A stretch of DNA of 5,504 nt from Lachnospiraceae bacterium (GCA_900755865.1 CAAEHZ010000067.1:1-5504), one strand, 5' to 3'. Positions 1-4,945 are shown, numbered from the stretch's first letter. Notes: generated from the letters alone by a model not told the origin. A program made the numbers and translations.

Positions 1-9
1 CCCTGCCTG

Positions 10-17
10 TCCTTTCT
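10..17 (-). promoter_or_regulatory. possible ribosome binding site of the next gene downstream of pgsA
   Basis: Read on the minus strand this is AGAAAGGA, a purine-rich Shine-Dalgarno-like stretch 9 nt before the window edge and just after the pgsA stop codon. No terminator hairpin lies between the pgsA stop and the edge. It would suit a further co-transcribed gene starting just outside the window. The start codon itself is not visible, so this is only an inference. Confidence 0.3.
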
Positions 18-26
18 TCTGTGCCA

Positions 27-602
27 CTATTTCTGCTCAGCCATAACGCCCTTATTTTTTACCAGATAATCAATCAGGGAAATAACGGTCAGCGCCAACG
101 CCACCCACATTACCACATCTGTAACTATCTGCCCCCAGGAAACAAGCTGTCCAAAGTTAATCAGCATCAGACAGACCATTACCATCTGGAAGGTTGTCTT
201 GAATTTTCCCCAGTAGCTTGCGGCGATTACCACATCATTATTCGCTGCCACCAGCCGGAAGCCGCTGATAATGAACTCTCTGCCAATGATAATAATCACC
301 ACCCAGGCAGGAATCCGTCCCATCTCCACCAGTGCAATCATGGCGGAGCACACAAGCAGCTTATCTGCCAGCGGATCCATAAATTTTCCGAAGTCCGTTA
401 CCAGATTGTACTTTCTTGCAATCTTTCCATCAATCAAATCCGTCAGACTCGCCACAATGAAAATGCCAAGGGCGATACAGTCCGTTACCAGTCTGTTATC
501 ACCAAACCAGCCAGCCTCGCCTCCCAGAAGTACAATCACAAAGGGAATAATCAAAATCATGCGAAAAACAGTCAGCTTATTCGGTAAATTCATATTTTTC
601 AT
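27..602 (-). CDS. pgsA: CDP-diacylglycerol--glycerol-3-phosphate 3-phosphatidyltransferase (phosphatidylglycerophosphate synthase)
   Basis: This 191-residue membrane enzyme condenses CDP-diacylglycerol with glycerol-3-phosphate to give phosphatidylglycerophosphate and CMP, the committed step to phosphatidylglycerol and cardiolipin. The CDP-alcohol phosphotransferase signature is complete: D55-x2-D58-G59-x2-A62-R63-x8-G72-x3-D76-x3-D80, with the Asp residues that bind the divalent metal and CDP. Hydrophobic segments lie near residues 11-28, 38-54, 83-94, 98-112, 137-150 and 159-178, the expected multi-span layout, and the length is typical of the family. The start at 602 follows GGAG by 7 nt; an in-frame Met at residue 4 is worse placed. 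The ATG overlaps the rimO stop as ATGA, which suggests translational coupling. Among CDP-alcohol transferases, PgsA is favoured over phosphatidylserine or cardiolipin synthase by the N-terminal NLPNxLTxxR pattern and by its place next to rimO. Confidence 0.95.
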   Translation of the reverse strand: MKNMNLPNKLTVFRMILIIPFVIVLLGGEAGWFGDNRLVTDCIALGIFIVASLTDLIDGKIARKYNLVTDFGKFMDPLADKLLVCSAMIALVEMGRIPAWVVIIIIGREFIISGFRLVAANNDVVIAASYWGKFKTTFQMVMVCLMLINFGQLVSWGQIVTDVVMWVALALTVISLIDYLVKNKGVMAEQK

Positions 603-1921
603 ACCATTTCTCCAATCAAATCATATTCATTTGAATCCGTTACCAGTACCTTCACAAAATCTCCTGTCATCAGAGATGCCGTTGTATTTAAAAACAGATA
701 ACCATCCACATTCGGCGCATCCCGATAGGTTCTTGTCACATAAACATCCTCGTCTGCAACCTTTCCCTCTACCATGACCTCCAGTACACTGCCTATCATG
801 CTTTCTGCCTTTTCAAAGGCGATTGCCTGCTGCAGCTCCATCAGTTCATCCCGCCTTGCTTCCTTCACTTCCTCGGGAATCTGGTCGGGCAGTTCAGCCG
901 CCACGGTATCTTCCTCCTGAGAATAGGGGAATACTCCCAGCCTGTCAAATTCCATCTCATTGACAAAACGGTACAATTCCTCATAATCCTCCTGAGTTTC
1001 TCCCGGGAAACCGCTGATCAGGGTCGTCCGCAGACAGATATCAGGAATCCTCTCCCGCAGCTTTCCTATCCATTCCTTCAATTCCGCCTCGTTGGTTCTT
1101 CTGCCCATCCGCTTTAATACCACATCTGAGGCATGCTGAATCGGAATATCCAGATAATGACAGACCTTCGGCTCTGTTGCTATGGTTTCAATCAGCTCCT
1201 CCGTAATTTCCTCCGGATAACAATACAGAATCCGAATCCAGCGGATTCCCTCCACCTCAGCCAGCCTGTGCAGCAAAAGCGGCAGACTCTTTTTTCCATA
1301 TAAATCCATGCCGTAAAGAGTTGTTTCCTGAGCAACCAGAATCAGTTCCCTGACTCCCTTCTGTGCCAGAACCTGCGCCTGTTCCACCAGATTTTCCATG
1401 GGAACACTTCTGTAATCTCCCCTTACTTTCGGGATAATACAATAAGTACAGCGCTTATTACAACCCTCCGCTATTTTCAGATAAGCAAAATGCCCTCCGG
1501 TTGTTACCACCCTGTCCTTATAGGTGGCAGGCACACTGTTCAGCTCTCTGTAATGATTTTTGCTCTTCCCCGCGAGTACTTCCTCCACCGCAGCACAGAT
1601 TTCCTCTATTGCCATGGTTCCCAGAATCGCATCCACCTCCGGAATCTCCTTCTGGATTTCCTCCCGATAGCGCTGTGCCAGACAGCCTGCGGCAAGAAGC
1701 GCCTGAATCCGCCCCTCCTGCTTTAACTGTGCCATTTCCAGCAGTGTATTAATACTCTCTTCCTTGGCATCCCCGATAAAACAGCAGGTATTCACGACTA
1801 CAATATCCGCTTCTGTTTCATCATCCGTGAACTCAAAGCCTTTTTCCCGTAACATTCCGAGCATCATCTCTGTATCCACAAGATTCTTATCGCAGCCCAG
1901 AGATACAAACAATATTTTCAT
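599..1921 (-). CDS. rimO: ribosomal protein S12 (aspartate) methylthiotransferase, radical SAM enzyme
   Basis: This 440-residue cytoplasmic enzyme adds a methylthio group to the conserved aspartate of ribosomal protein S12 (Asp88 in E. coli). The N-terminal UPF0004 domain (about residues 1-110) has the three cysteines that hold the auxiliary 4Fe-4S cluster, C10, C46 and C80. The radical SAM domain has the C154-x3-C158-x2-C161 triad for the SAM-cleaving cluster. A C-terminal TRAM domain spans about 375-440. The opening SLGCDKNLVDTE and the later LVAQETTLYG patterns are typical of RimO and separate it from the tRNA-modifying relatives MiaB and MtaB. NTC is followed by a second Cys (C47), which is not one of the three cluster ligands. 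The ATG follows AAGGAAAGG by 5 nt. The gene sits 61 nt after rpoZ, with a hairpin between, and its stop overlaps the pgsA start. Confidence 0.96.
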   Translation of the reverse strand: MKILFVSLGCDKNLVDTEMMLGMLREKGFEFTDDETEADIVVVNTCCFIGDAKEESINTLLEMAQLKQEGRIQALLAAGCLAQRYREEIQKEIPEVDAILGTMAIEEICAAVEEVLAGKSKNHYRELNSVPATYKDRVVTTGGHFAYLKIAEGCNKRCTYCIIPKVRGDYRSVPMENLVEQAQVLAQKGVRELILVAQETTLYGMDLYGKKSLPLLLHRLAEVEGIRWIRILYCYPEEITEELIETIATEPKVCHYLDIPIQHASDVVLKRMGRRTNEAELKEWIGKLRERIPDICLRTTLISGFPGETQEDYEELYRFVNEMEFDRLGVFPYSQEEDTVAAELPDQIPEEVKEARRDELMELQQAIAFEKAESMIGSVLEVMVEGKVADEDVYVTRTYRDAPNVDGYLFLNTTASLMTGDFVKVLVTDSNEYDLIGEMV

Positions 1922-1937
1922 ACATACCTTTCCTTAC

Positions 1938-1977
1938 AACTTAAAGTAGCTGGTATCAGAACCAGCCACTCTAAATC
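1938..1977 (-). other. long hairpin in the rpoZ-rimO intergenic space
   Basis: On the minus strand, arms 1977-1961 and 1954-1938 pair over 17 positions with no mismatch (13 Watson-Crick and 4 G-U pairs) around a 6-nt loop TCTGAT. The inner ten pairs, AGTGGCTGGT with ACCAGCTACT, are GC-richer. It lies just after the rpoZ stop and ends a few nt before the rimO ribosome binding site. There is no real U-tract (the following bases are TTAAGTTGT, partly inside the stem), so it looks more like an RNA processing or stability element, or a leaky attenuator, than a full intrinsic terminator. It is the only sizeable gap inside the operon. Confidence 0.6.
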
Positions 1978-1982
1978 CTTCC

Positions 1983-2216
1983 TTATTCCTCATCACCAAG
2001 AATCTTGATTTTTCCCTGATTCAGCTCTTCGATTGCAACAGACAGAGGCTTCTTATCCTTGCCGTCTACCAGCGGCTCTTCCCCTGCAATAATCTGTCTT
2101 GCTCTCTTGGAGGTTGCCATAACGATAGAATAACGGCTGTTTACTACCGGTGCCTCACCGGGCTCTACCCCACTGTTTACTACTTTCATTAAATCTGAAT
2201 ATGACGGATGTAACAT
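1983..2216 (-). CDS. rpoZ: DNA-directed RNA polymerase omega subunit
   Basis: A 77-residue protein matching the small RNA polymerase subunit that helps fold and assemble the beta-prime subunit. The family core is plain: SRYSIVMATSKRARQI at residues 27-42, followed by G45, and a second conserved block KKPLSVAIEELNQGKI at 55-70. The frame is open for 39 more codons upstream, but that stretch lies inside gmk and has no omega-like sequence. The chosen ATG follows AAGGAG by 7 nt and gives a normal clostridial length. Start and gmk stop overlap by one base (TAATG), so the two are very likely translationally coupled. The gmk-rpoZ pairing is conserved across bacteria. Confidence 0.95.
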   Translation of the reverse strand: MLHPSYSDLMKVVNSGVEPGEAPVVNSRYSIVMATSKRARQIIAGEEPLVDGKDKKPLSVAIEELNQGKIKILGDEE

Positions 2217-2851
2217 TATTTTTCTCCTTCCTTGAACTCCTTGAGTTCCTCTCTGATTTCGTTTAAAAAATTCTGACAACGGACAGTTACTCTGCGTGCA
2301 GCATCCCCCAGCCGGTGAACCTCTTCTACACATTCCTCCAGGTCATCATTTACCACTATATAATCATAGGCTTCCACACCTTCTGATTCTTCCACAGCAC
2401 GGGCAAGACGCTTCTCAATTACCTCCTGCGTTTCCGTTCCTCTCCCCTCCAGCCTTTTCTTTAACTCCCCTGCACTGGGCGGTGTCAGGAAAATCAGCAG
2501 GCTTTCCGGAAACTTTTCCTTGATTTTCAGGGCACCCTGAATTTCGATTTCCAGAATCACATTTTTACCCGCTGCCAGCTGTTCTTCCACATAGGCTTTT
2601 GGTGTTCCATAATAATTTCCGCAATAGGCTGCATATTCCACCAGACCGTCCTGTCGGATTGTTTCCTCAAAATGTTCCTTATCCGTAAAGAAATACTCGA
2701 TACCATCCCGCTCTCCGGGTCTTGGTGCCCTTGTTGTCATAGAAACCGACAGAGCATATTCCTGATACTTCTGTAACAGTGCCCTGACAAGCGTTCCCTT
2801 TCCCGCACCGGAGAAACCGGAAATTACAATCAGCAATCCCTTTTTTTCCAT
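2216..2851 (-). CDS. gmk: guanylate kinase
   Basis: A 211-residue cytosolic enzyme that makes GDP from GMP and ATP, feeding GTP and dGTP pools. The P-loop is GFSGAGKGT at residues 12-20; a Phe stands where many guanylate kinases have Pro (GPSG). The guanylate kinase signature is complete at 39-55: T39 T40 R41, R44, E47, G50, Y53, F55. The lid region (about 131-152) carries the Arg-rich ERGxxx-type segment KRLEGRGTE and R148, and VNDDLEECVEEV at 167-178 is the usual C-terminal block. The frame runs 43 codons further upstream into remA, but the chosen ATG has GAGGA 5 nt before it and starts right at the family N-terminus. It begins one base after the remA stop. Confidence 0.96.
   Translation of the reverse strand: MEKKGLLIVISGFSGAGKGTLVRALLQKYQEYALSVSMTTRAPRPGERDGIEYFFTDKEHFEETIRQDGLVEYAAYCGNYYGTPKAYVEEQLAAGKNVILEIEIQGALKIKEKFPESLLIFLTPPSAGELKKRLEGRGTETQEVIEKRLARAVEESEGVEAYDYIVVNDDLEECVEEVHRLGDAARRVTVRCQNFLNEIREELKEFKEGEK
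2224..2229 (-). promoter_or_regulatory. ribosome binding site that fixes the rpoZ start
   Basis: AAGGAG on the minus strand, 7 nt before the rpoZ ATG and inside the last codons of gmk. It favours the 77-residue product over the longer open frame that begins inside gmk. Confidence 0.85.
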
Positions 2852-2852
2852 T

Positions 2853-3158
2853 TTATTCCTCATTTCTGCCCGCGCATTCCGCATCGTCTGCGCCCGTACT
2901 TTTTTCCTCTTCCCCGGAAAATTCCCTGCCTGACTGTACCCTTCCTGCAATTGTTTCCGGCAAAAGCGCTGATAATACAACCCGGCTGTTTTCCATAATC
3001 AAAACAGCCTTGGTTTTCCTTCCCTGGGTTGCATCAATTGCCACTCCCTCTTCCTTTGCCTTCTGCACCAGCCGTTTCATCGGTGCAGAATCCGGACTTA
3101 CAATGGCAATTATCTTTTCTGTATTGACAATATTTCCAAATCCGATATGAATCAACAT
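2853..3158 (-). CDS. remA: RemA family DNA-binding regulator (DUF370)
   Basis: A 101-residue protein of the RemA/DUF370 family. In Bacillus subtilis RemA activates biofilm matrix and osmoprotection genes and binds DNA as a ring-shaped oligomer; the targets here are unknown. The conserved core covers residues 1-75: HIGFGNIVNTEKIIAIVSP at 4-22, SAPMKRLVQKAK at 24-35, IDATQGRKTKAVLIM at 41-55, VVLSALLPETIAGR at 60-73. Residues 76-101 form a low-complexity tail rich in Glu and Gly, longer than in B. subtilis as I remember it. A Lys (K15) stands at the place where I recall an Arg important in the Bacillus protein. The ATG follows AAGGGTGG by 6 nt and lies 12 nt after the yicC stop. The yicC-remA-gmk-rpoZ order is shared with Bacillus, which supports the call. 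Confidence 0.93.
   Translation of the reverse strand: MLIHIGFGNIVNTEKIIAIVSPDSAPMKRLVQKAKEEGVAIDATQGRKTKAVLIMENSRVVLSALLPETIAGRVQSGREFSGEEEKSTGADDAECAGRNEE
2857..2861 (-). promoter_or_regulatory. ribosome binding site that fixes the gmk start
   Basis: GAGGA on the minus strand, 5 nt before the gmk ATG at 2851 and within the last codons of remA. An in-frame ATG at 2863 overlaps this site and has no good site of its own, so the 211-residue product is preferred. Confidence 0.8.
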
Positions 3159-3170
3159 ATCCTGCCACCC

Positions 3171-4049
3171 TTATTCGATATTCTGTATCTGCTCCCGGAC
3201 CTTTTCAATCTCTGTCTTTAACTCAATGGCACAATTGGAAATCTCCAAATCATTTGCCTTGGAAAGAATCGTATTTGCCTCCCGGTTCATTTCCTGGGCG
3301 ATAAAATCCAGCTTTCTGCCAATGGAACCGCCCTCCAGCAAGGTGTTTTTTGTGGTTTCAATATGACTCTTTAACCGAACCACCTCTTCATCCACGCAAA
3401 CCTTATCTGCAAAAAGTGTTACCTCTGTCAGAAGTCGGCTTTCATCCACCGTTGCATCTCCAAGCAGCTCCTTCACTTTTTCTTCCAGCCGGTTTCTGTA
3501 CTCTTCCAGTATCTGGGGAGAACGTTCCGAAATAAAGGAAACCAGTTTCAACATGCCCTCCAGCTTTTCCAGCAGGTCATCCCGCAGATGCTCACCCTCT
3601 GTAATTCTCGTTTCCACAAACATTCCGGCTGCTCCGTCTACCGCCTTCTGGATTTCCTTCCAGAGTTCCTCCTCATCCACGCCTGCCTCTTCCATGGTAA
3701 ATACATCAGGATACTTTGACAGACTGGAAACACGGATGTCATTATCCAGACCAAAATCCTCCGCCATCTGCTTCAAATAGCGGAAATACTCTTCTGCCAC
3801 TTCTTTATGGTAACGCACCGTGGAAGTATGCTCTGATAAATCCTCATAGCTGATAAAAACATCAACCTTGCCCCTGGTGATATAGTTTTTCAGTTCACTG
3901 CGGATTGCCGACTCAAAAAAATTTAACGACTTCGGCATCTTTAAATTCACATCCAGATACCGATGATTTACGGATTTCATTTCCACTGTAATTTTTCTGC
4001 TGTTTTCGGCAATTTCACATCTGCCGAACCCTGTCATGCTCTTAATCAT
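3171..4049 (-). CDS. yicC: YicC/YloC family endoribonuclease
   Basis: A 292-residue protein of the YicC family (YloC in Bacillus), reported in recent work to be metal-dependent endoribonucleases acting on RNA. It opens with the family hallmark MIKSMTGFGR and MKSVNHRYLDVNLKMP at 24-39 (YicC N-terminal domain, about 1-160). The C-terminal DUF1732 domain (about 205-292) ends with the second hallmark: GRKLDFIAQEMNREANTI at 244-261, SKANDLEI at 263-270 and KTEIEKVREQIQNIE at 278-292. The middle, about 125-200, is acidic and probably helical. The frame is open back to an ATG at 4091, but that codon lies between the -10 element and the expected transcription start, so it cannot head the mRNA. The chosen ATG has AGGAG 5 nt before it. 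It is the first gene of the minus-strand operon; its physiological substrate is not shown by the sequence. Confidence 0.95.
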   Translation of the reverse strand: MIKSMTGFGRCEIAENSRKITVEMKSVNHRYLDVNLKMPKSLNFFESAIRSELKNYITRGKVDVFISYEDLSEHTSTVRYHKEVAEEYFRYLKQMAEDFGLDNDIRVSSLSKYPDVFTMEEAGVDEEELWKEIQKAVDGAAGMFVETRITEGEHLRDDLLEKLEGMLKLVSFISERSPQILEEYRNRLEEKVKELLGDATVDESRLLTEVTLFADKVCVDEEVVRLKSHIETTKNTLLEGGSIGRKLDFIAQEMNREANTILSKANDLEISNCAIELKTEIEKVREQIQNIE

Positions 4050-4054
4050 CCGCT

Positions 4055-4059
4055 CTCCT
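4055..4059 (-). promoter_or_regulatory. ribosome binding site that fixes the yicC start
   Basis: AGGAG on the minus strand, 5 nt before the ATG at 4049. It agrees with the family's usual N-terminus and with the position of the promoter. Confidence 0.85.
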
Positions 4060-4094
4060 ATCCGCACAGGGAACCTGCCTGCACACTTCATTTC

Positions 4095-4123
4095 ATTATA
4101 AAATAAGATTTAAAACGCGTCAA
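4095..4123 (-). promoter_or_regulatory. sigma-A-type promoter of the yicC-remA-gmk-rpoZ-rimO-pgsA operon
   Basis: On the minus strand, -35 TTGACG (4123-4118), a 17-nt spacer and a perfect -10 TATAAT (4100-4095). Transcription should begin near 4088, giving a leader of about 39 nt before the yicC ATG. It is divergent to the tRNA promoter; the two -35 elements are 44 bp apart. Confidence 0.9.
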
Positions 4124-4139
4124 GTCAGAGGGGAAAAAG

Positions 4140-4155
4140 ATTTCTTGAAAGAAAT
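4140..4155. repeat. 16-bp palindrome between divergent promoters
   Basis: Arms ATTTCTT (4140-4146) and AAGAAAT (4149-4155) are perfect reverse complements around a GA centre. The element lies in the 44 bp between the two divergent -35 boxes, just upstream of the tRNA promoter. It could be an operator for either promoter, but it is A/T-rich and chance is possible. It is part of the A/T-rich stretch that may act as an UP element for the tRNA promoter. Confidence 0.45.
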
Positions 4156-4167
4156 TAAAAAAATATG

Positions 4168-4197
4168 TTGACAAATGTCTGCCCTGCATTGTATACT
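4168..4197 (+). promoter_or_regulatory. strong promoter of the tRNA-Val/tRNA-Met operon
   Basis: Consensus -35 TTGACA (4168-4173), 18-nt spacer, and -10 TATACT (4192-4197). Transcription should start near 4204, about 26 nt before the first tRNA. The stretch 4147-4167 just upstream is nearly all A/T and fits an UP element that binds the RNA polymerase alpha subunit, as is common at stable RNA promoters. Confidence 0.9.
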
Positions 4198-4206
4198 AAC
4201 CAAGTC

Positions 4207-4222
4207 GGTTGCGAAAGCAGCT
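4207..4222 (+). other. GNRA-capped hairpin in the tRNA precursor leader
   Basis: GGTTGC (4207-4212) pairs with GCAGCT (4217-4222), six pairs including two G-U, capped by a GAAA tetraloop. It starts within a few nt of the predicted transcription start and ends 7 nt before the tRNA-Val 5' end. It may protect or shape the leader for RNase P cleavage; this is inference. Confidence 0.5.
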
Positions 4223-4229
4223 ACAAAAT

Positions 4230-4302
4230 GGAATCTTAGCTCAGCTGGGAGAGCATCTGCCTTACAAGCAGAGGGTCATAGGTTCGAGCCCTATAGGTTC
4301 CA
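4230..4302 (+). tRNA. tRNA-Val (anticodon UAC)
   Basis: A full 73-nt cloverleaf. Acceptor stem GGAATCT (4230-4236) pairs with AGGTTCC (4295-4301) with one U-G pair; D arm GCTC/GAGC; anticodon stem TCTGC/GCAGA around loop CTTACAA with anticodon TAC at 4263-4265; T arm ATAGG/CCTAT around TTCGAGC; discriminator A at 4302. It reads GUA and, by wobble, other valine codons. CCA is not encoded (the next bases are TTAT), so a CCA-adding enzyme must finish the 3' end. It is the first tRNA of a two-gene transcript and lies 4 nt from the next. Confidence 0.97.
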
Positions 4303-4306
4303 TTAT

Positions 4307-4380
4307 GGCGAGATAGCTCAGTTGGCTAGAGCACGCGGTTCATACCCGCGGTGTCGAGGGTTCAAATCCCCCTCTCGCTA
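4307..4380 (+). tRNA. tRNA-Met (anticodon CAU, elongator type)
   Basis: A 74-nt cloverleaf with anticodon CAT at 4341-4343 in loop TTCATAC. The anticodon stem CGCGG/CCGCG lacks the three stacked G-C pairs next to the loop that mark initiator tRNA, and there is no unpaired 1-72 C-A type start, so elongator Met is the best call; tRNA-Ile with a lysidine-modified CAU is less likely from the overall sequence. Two oddities: the first acceptor pair is G4307-U4379, and the T stem GAGGG/CCCCC has an A4357-C4371 mismatch (positions 50 and 64). The discriminator is A4380 and CCA is not encoded. Confidence 0.93.
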
Positions 4381-4390
4381 TTAAATTTTA

Positions 4391-4430
4391 AATCGGAAGT
4401 GCTGATGGATACAGCATTTCCGATTTTTTT
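4391..4430 (+). terminator. intrinsic terminator of the tRNA operon
   Basis: A 14-bp stem (4391-4404 with 4412-4425) has one G-U pair and no mismatch, a 7-nt loop ATGGATA, and a run of seven T starting at 4424, followed by GC and six more T. It starts 10 nt after the last tRNA base. Confidence 0.95.
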
Positions 4431-4536
4431 GCTTTTTTATTTTTCTTTCTGTTCTCATTCGTCTTATATTGACACCAACCAACGGGGGACTCTGGTCAAT
4501 TCGTTCCATCATTAGTCATTTTACCCAAAATTTAAA

Positions 4537-4565
4537 AAGTTTGAGTCCAAAATGGAATCAAGCTT
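4537..4565. repeat. imperfect 29-bp palindrome upstream of the small-gene promoter
   Basis: Arms 4537-4549 (AAGTTTGAGTCCA) and 4553-4565 (TGGAATCAAGCTT) pair at 12 of 13 positions, counting one G-U, around an AAA centre; the only mismatch is G4545 with A4557. The centre is about 42 bp upstream of the likely start of transcription of the 80-residue gene, a place typical for an activator or for a repressor overlapping a weak -35. Read on the minus strand it is followed by a T-rich run, so a minus-strand terminator is an alternative, though no minus-strand gene is seen to its right. Confidence 0.5.
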
Positions 4566-4577
4566 AAAATTATGTTA

Positions 4578-4586
4578 TGCTATAAT
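4578..4586 (+). promoter_or_regulatory. extended -10 promoter of the 80-residue gene
   Basis: TGCTATAAT: a perfect TATAAT with the extended TGn motif. No good -35 box lies 16-18 nt upstream (the region holds the right arm of the palindrome), as is tolerated for extended -10 promoters and as is usual where an activator helps. Transcription should begin near 4593. Confidence 0.75.
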
Positions 4587-4626
4587 CATAATTAAGTTTT
4601 TGTCCGATACACTATATGTAAAATTC

Positions 4627-4632
4627 AGGAGG
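4627..4632 (+). promoter_or_regulatory. ideal ribosome binding site of the 80-residue gene
   Basis: AGGAGG, the full consensus, 7 nt before the ATG at 4640. Its quality is the main argument that this short frame is translated. Confidence 0.88.
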
Positions 4633-4639
4633 AAAAATC

Positions 4640-4882
4640 ATGGAAAATTTTAGAAAAGGTAAAAACAAATTGAGCTGGACAGCAATTTTCACAAAGGAGG
4701 GACGGGCTGAAATGCGGCGCAGAAAAGCATTAAAAGAAGAGGAAGAATGGAATGAATGTCTTGAAACCTGCCGAAAATACATTACAGAGTACAGGGATCA
4801 GTTATCTGCTGTGCTGAACATGAAATATGAAGACGAGAATCAGGATAACACAAAAAATGAAAATTCTGATAAAGAAGTCTGA
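4640..4882 (+). CDS. small, highly charged protein of unknown function
   Basis: I do not recognise this 80-residue protein. It has 17 Lys/Arg and 18 Asp/Glu, so about 44 percent of residues are charged. Residues 1-32 are basic (RKGKNK at 5-10, RRRK at 26-29), residues 33-66 are acidic and look helical from EEEEWNE to about Y63, and the tail 64-80 is Asn-, Asp- and Glu-rich and probably disordered. C40 and C44 form a CxxxC spacing within the predicted helix. There is no signal peptide or membrane segment, so it should be cytosolic. A real gene is supported by the ideal AGGAGG site, an extended -10 promoter 54 nt before the ATG, and lack of any competing gene. It lies between a tRNA operon and rqcH, with 125 nt to rqcH and no clear terminator, so some read-through is possible. 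The basic head would suit nucleic acid or ribosome contact, but that is only a guess. Confidence 0.82.
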   Translation: MENFRKGKNKLSWTAIFTKEGRAEMRRRKALKEEEEWNECLETCRKYITEYRDQLSAVLNMKYEDENQDNTKNENSDKEV

Positions 4883-4936
4883 ATCTGAATAATTGCTCTC
4901 ATTTTCATAAAGGCAGTAGGAAAACACAATATTTTT

Positions 4937-4945
4937 TGCTATAAT
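4937..4945 (+). promoter_or_regulatory. extended -10 promoter of rqcH
   Basis: TGCTATAAT again, identical over nine bases to the promoter of the upstream small gene, with no clear -35 at the right distance. Transcription should begin near 4952, giving a leader of roughly 55 nt. Confidence 0.7.

Noticed and set aside
21..777. Open plus-strand frames of 168 and 188 codons opposite pgsA and rimO
   Set aside because: They are antisense shadows of clear conserved genes, with His/Pro/Ser-rich products unlike real proteins and no suitable ribosome binding sites.
2217..2333. Longer N-terminus for rpoZ (39 extra codons)
   Set aside because: The extension lies in gmk coding sequence, is Cys/Gly-rich and unlike omega, and the internal ATG has a strong ribosome binding site and gives the normal family length.
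2852..2980. Longer N-terminus for gmk (43 extra codons)
   Set aside because: The extension overlaps remA in another frame and precedes the normal guanylate kinase N-terminus; GAGGA before 2851 decides the start.
4050..4091. yicC start at 4091
   Set aside because: That ATG lies between the -10 element and the expected transcription start, so it would not be within the mRNA; the family N-terminus MIKSMTGFG begins at 4049.
4307..4380. Initiator tRNA-fMet or tRNA-Ile with lysidine for the CAU tRNA
   Set aside because: The three consecutive G-C pairs under the anticodon loop of initiators are absent, and the anticodon stem and loop look like elongator Met.
4175..4384. Open plus-strand frame through the tRNA genes
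   Set aside because: It is made almost wholly of two well-formed tRNAs and their leader.
4469..4499. Weak inverted repeat TTGAC..CA / TGGTCAA in the spacer after the tRNA terminator, with a TTGACA resembling a -35
   Set aside because: Seven pairs with a 2-nt bulge and a 15-nt loop are weak, and no -10 lies at the right distance from the TTGACA.
4857..4908. ATGAAAAT / ATTTTCAT inverted repeat spanning the end of the small gene
   Set aside because: It is A/T-rich with a 36-nt loop and no T-tract, so it is not a terminator and is likely chance.
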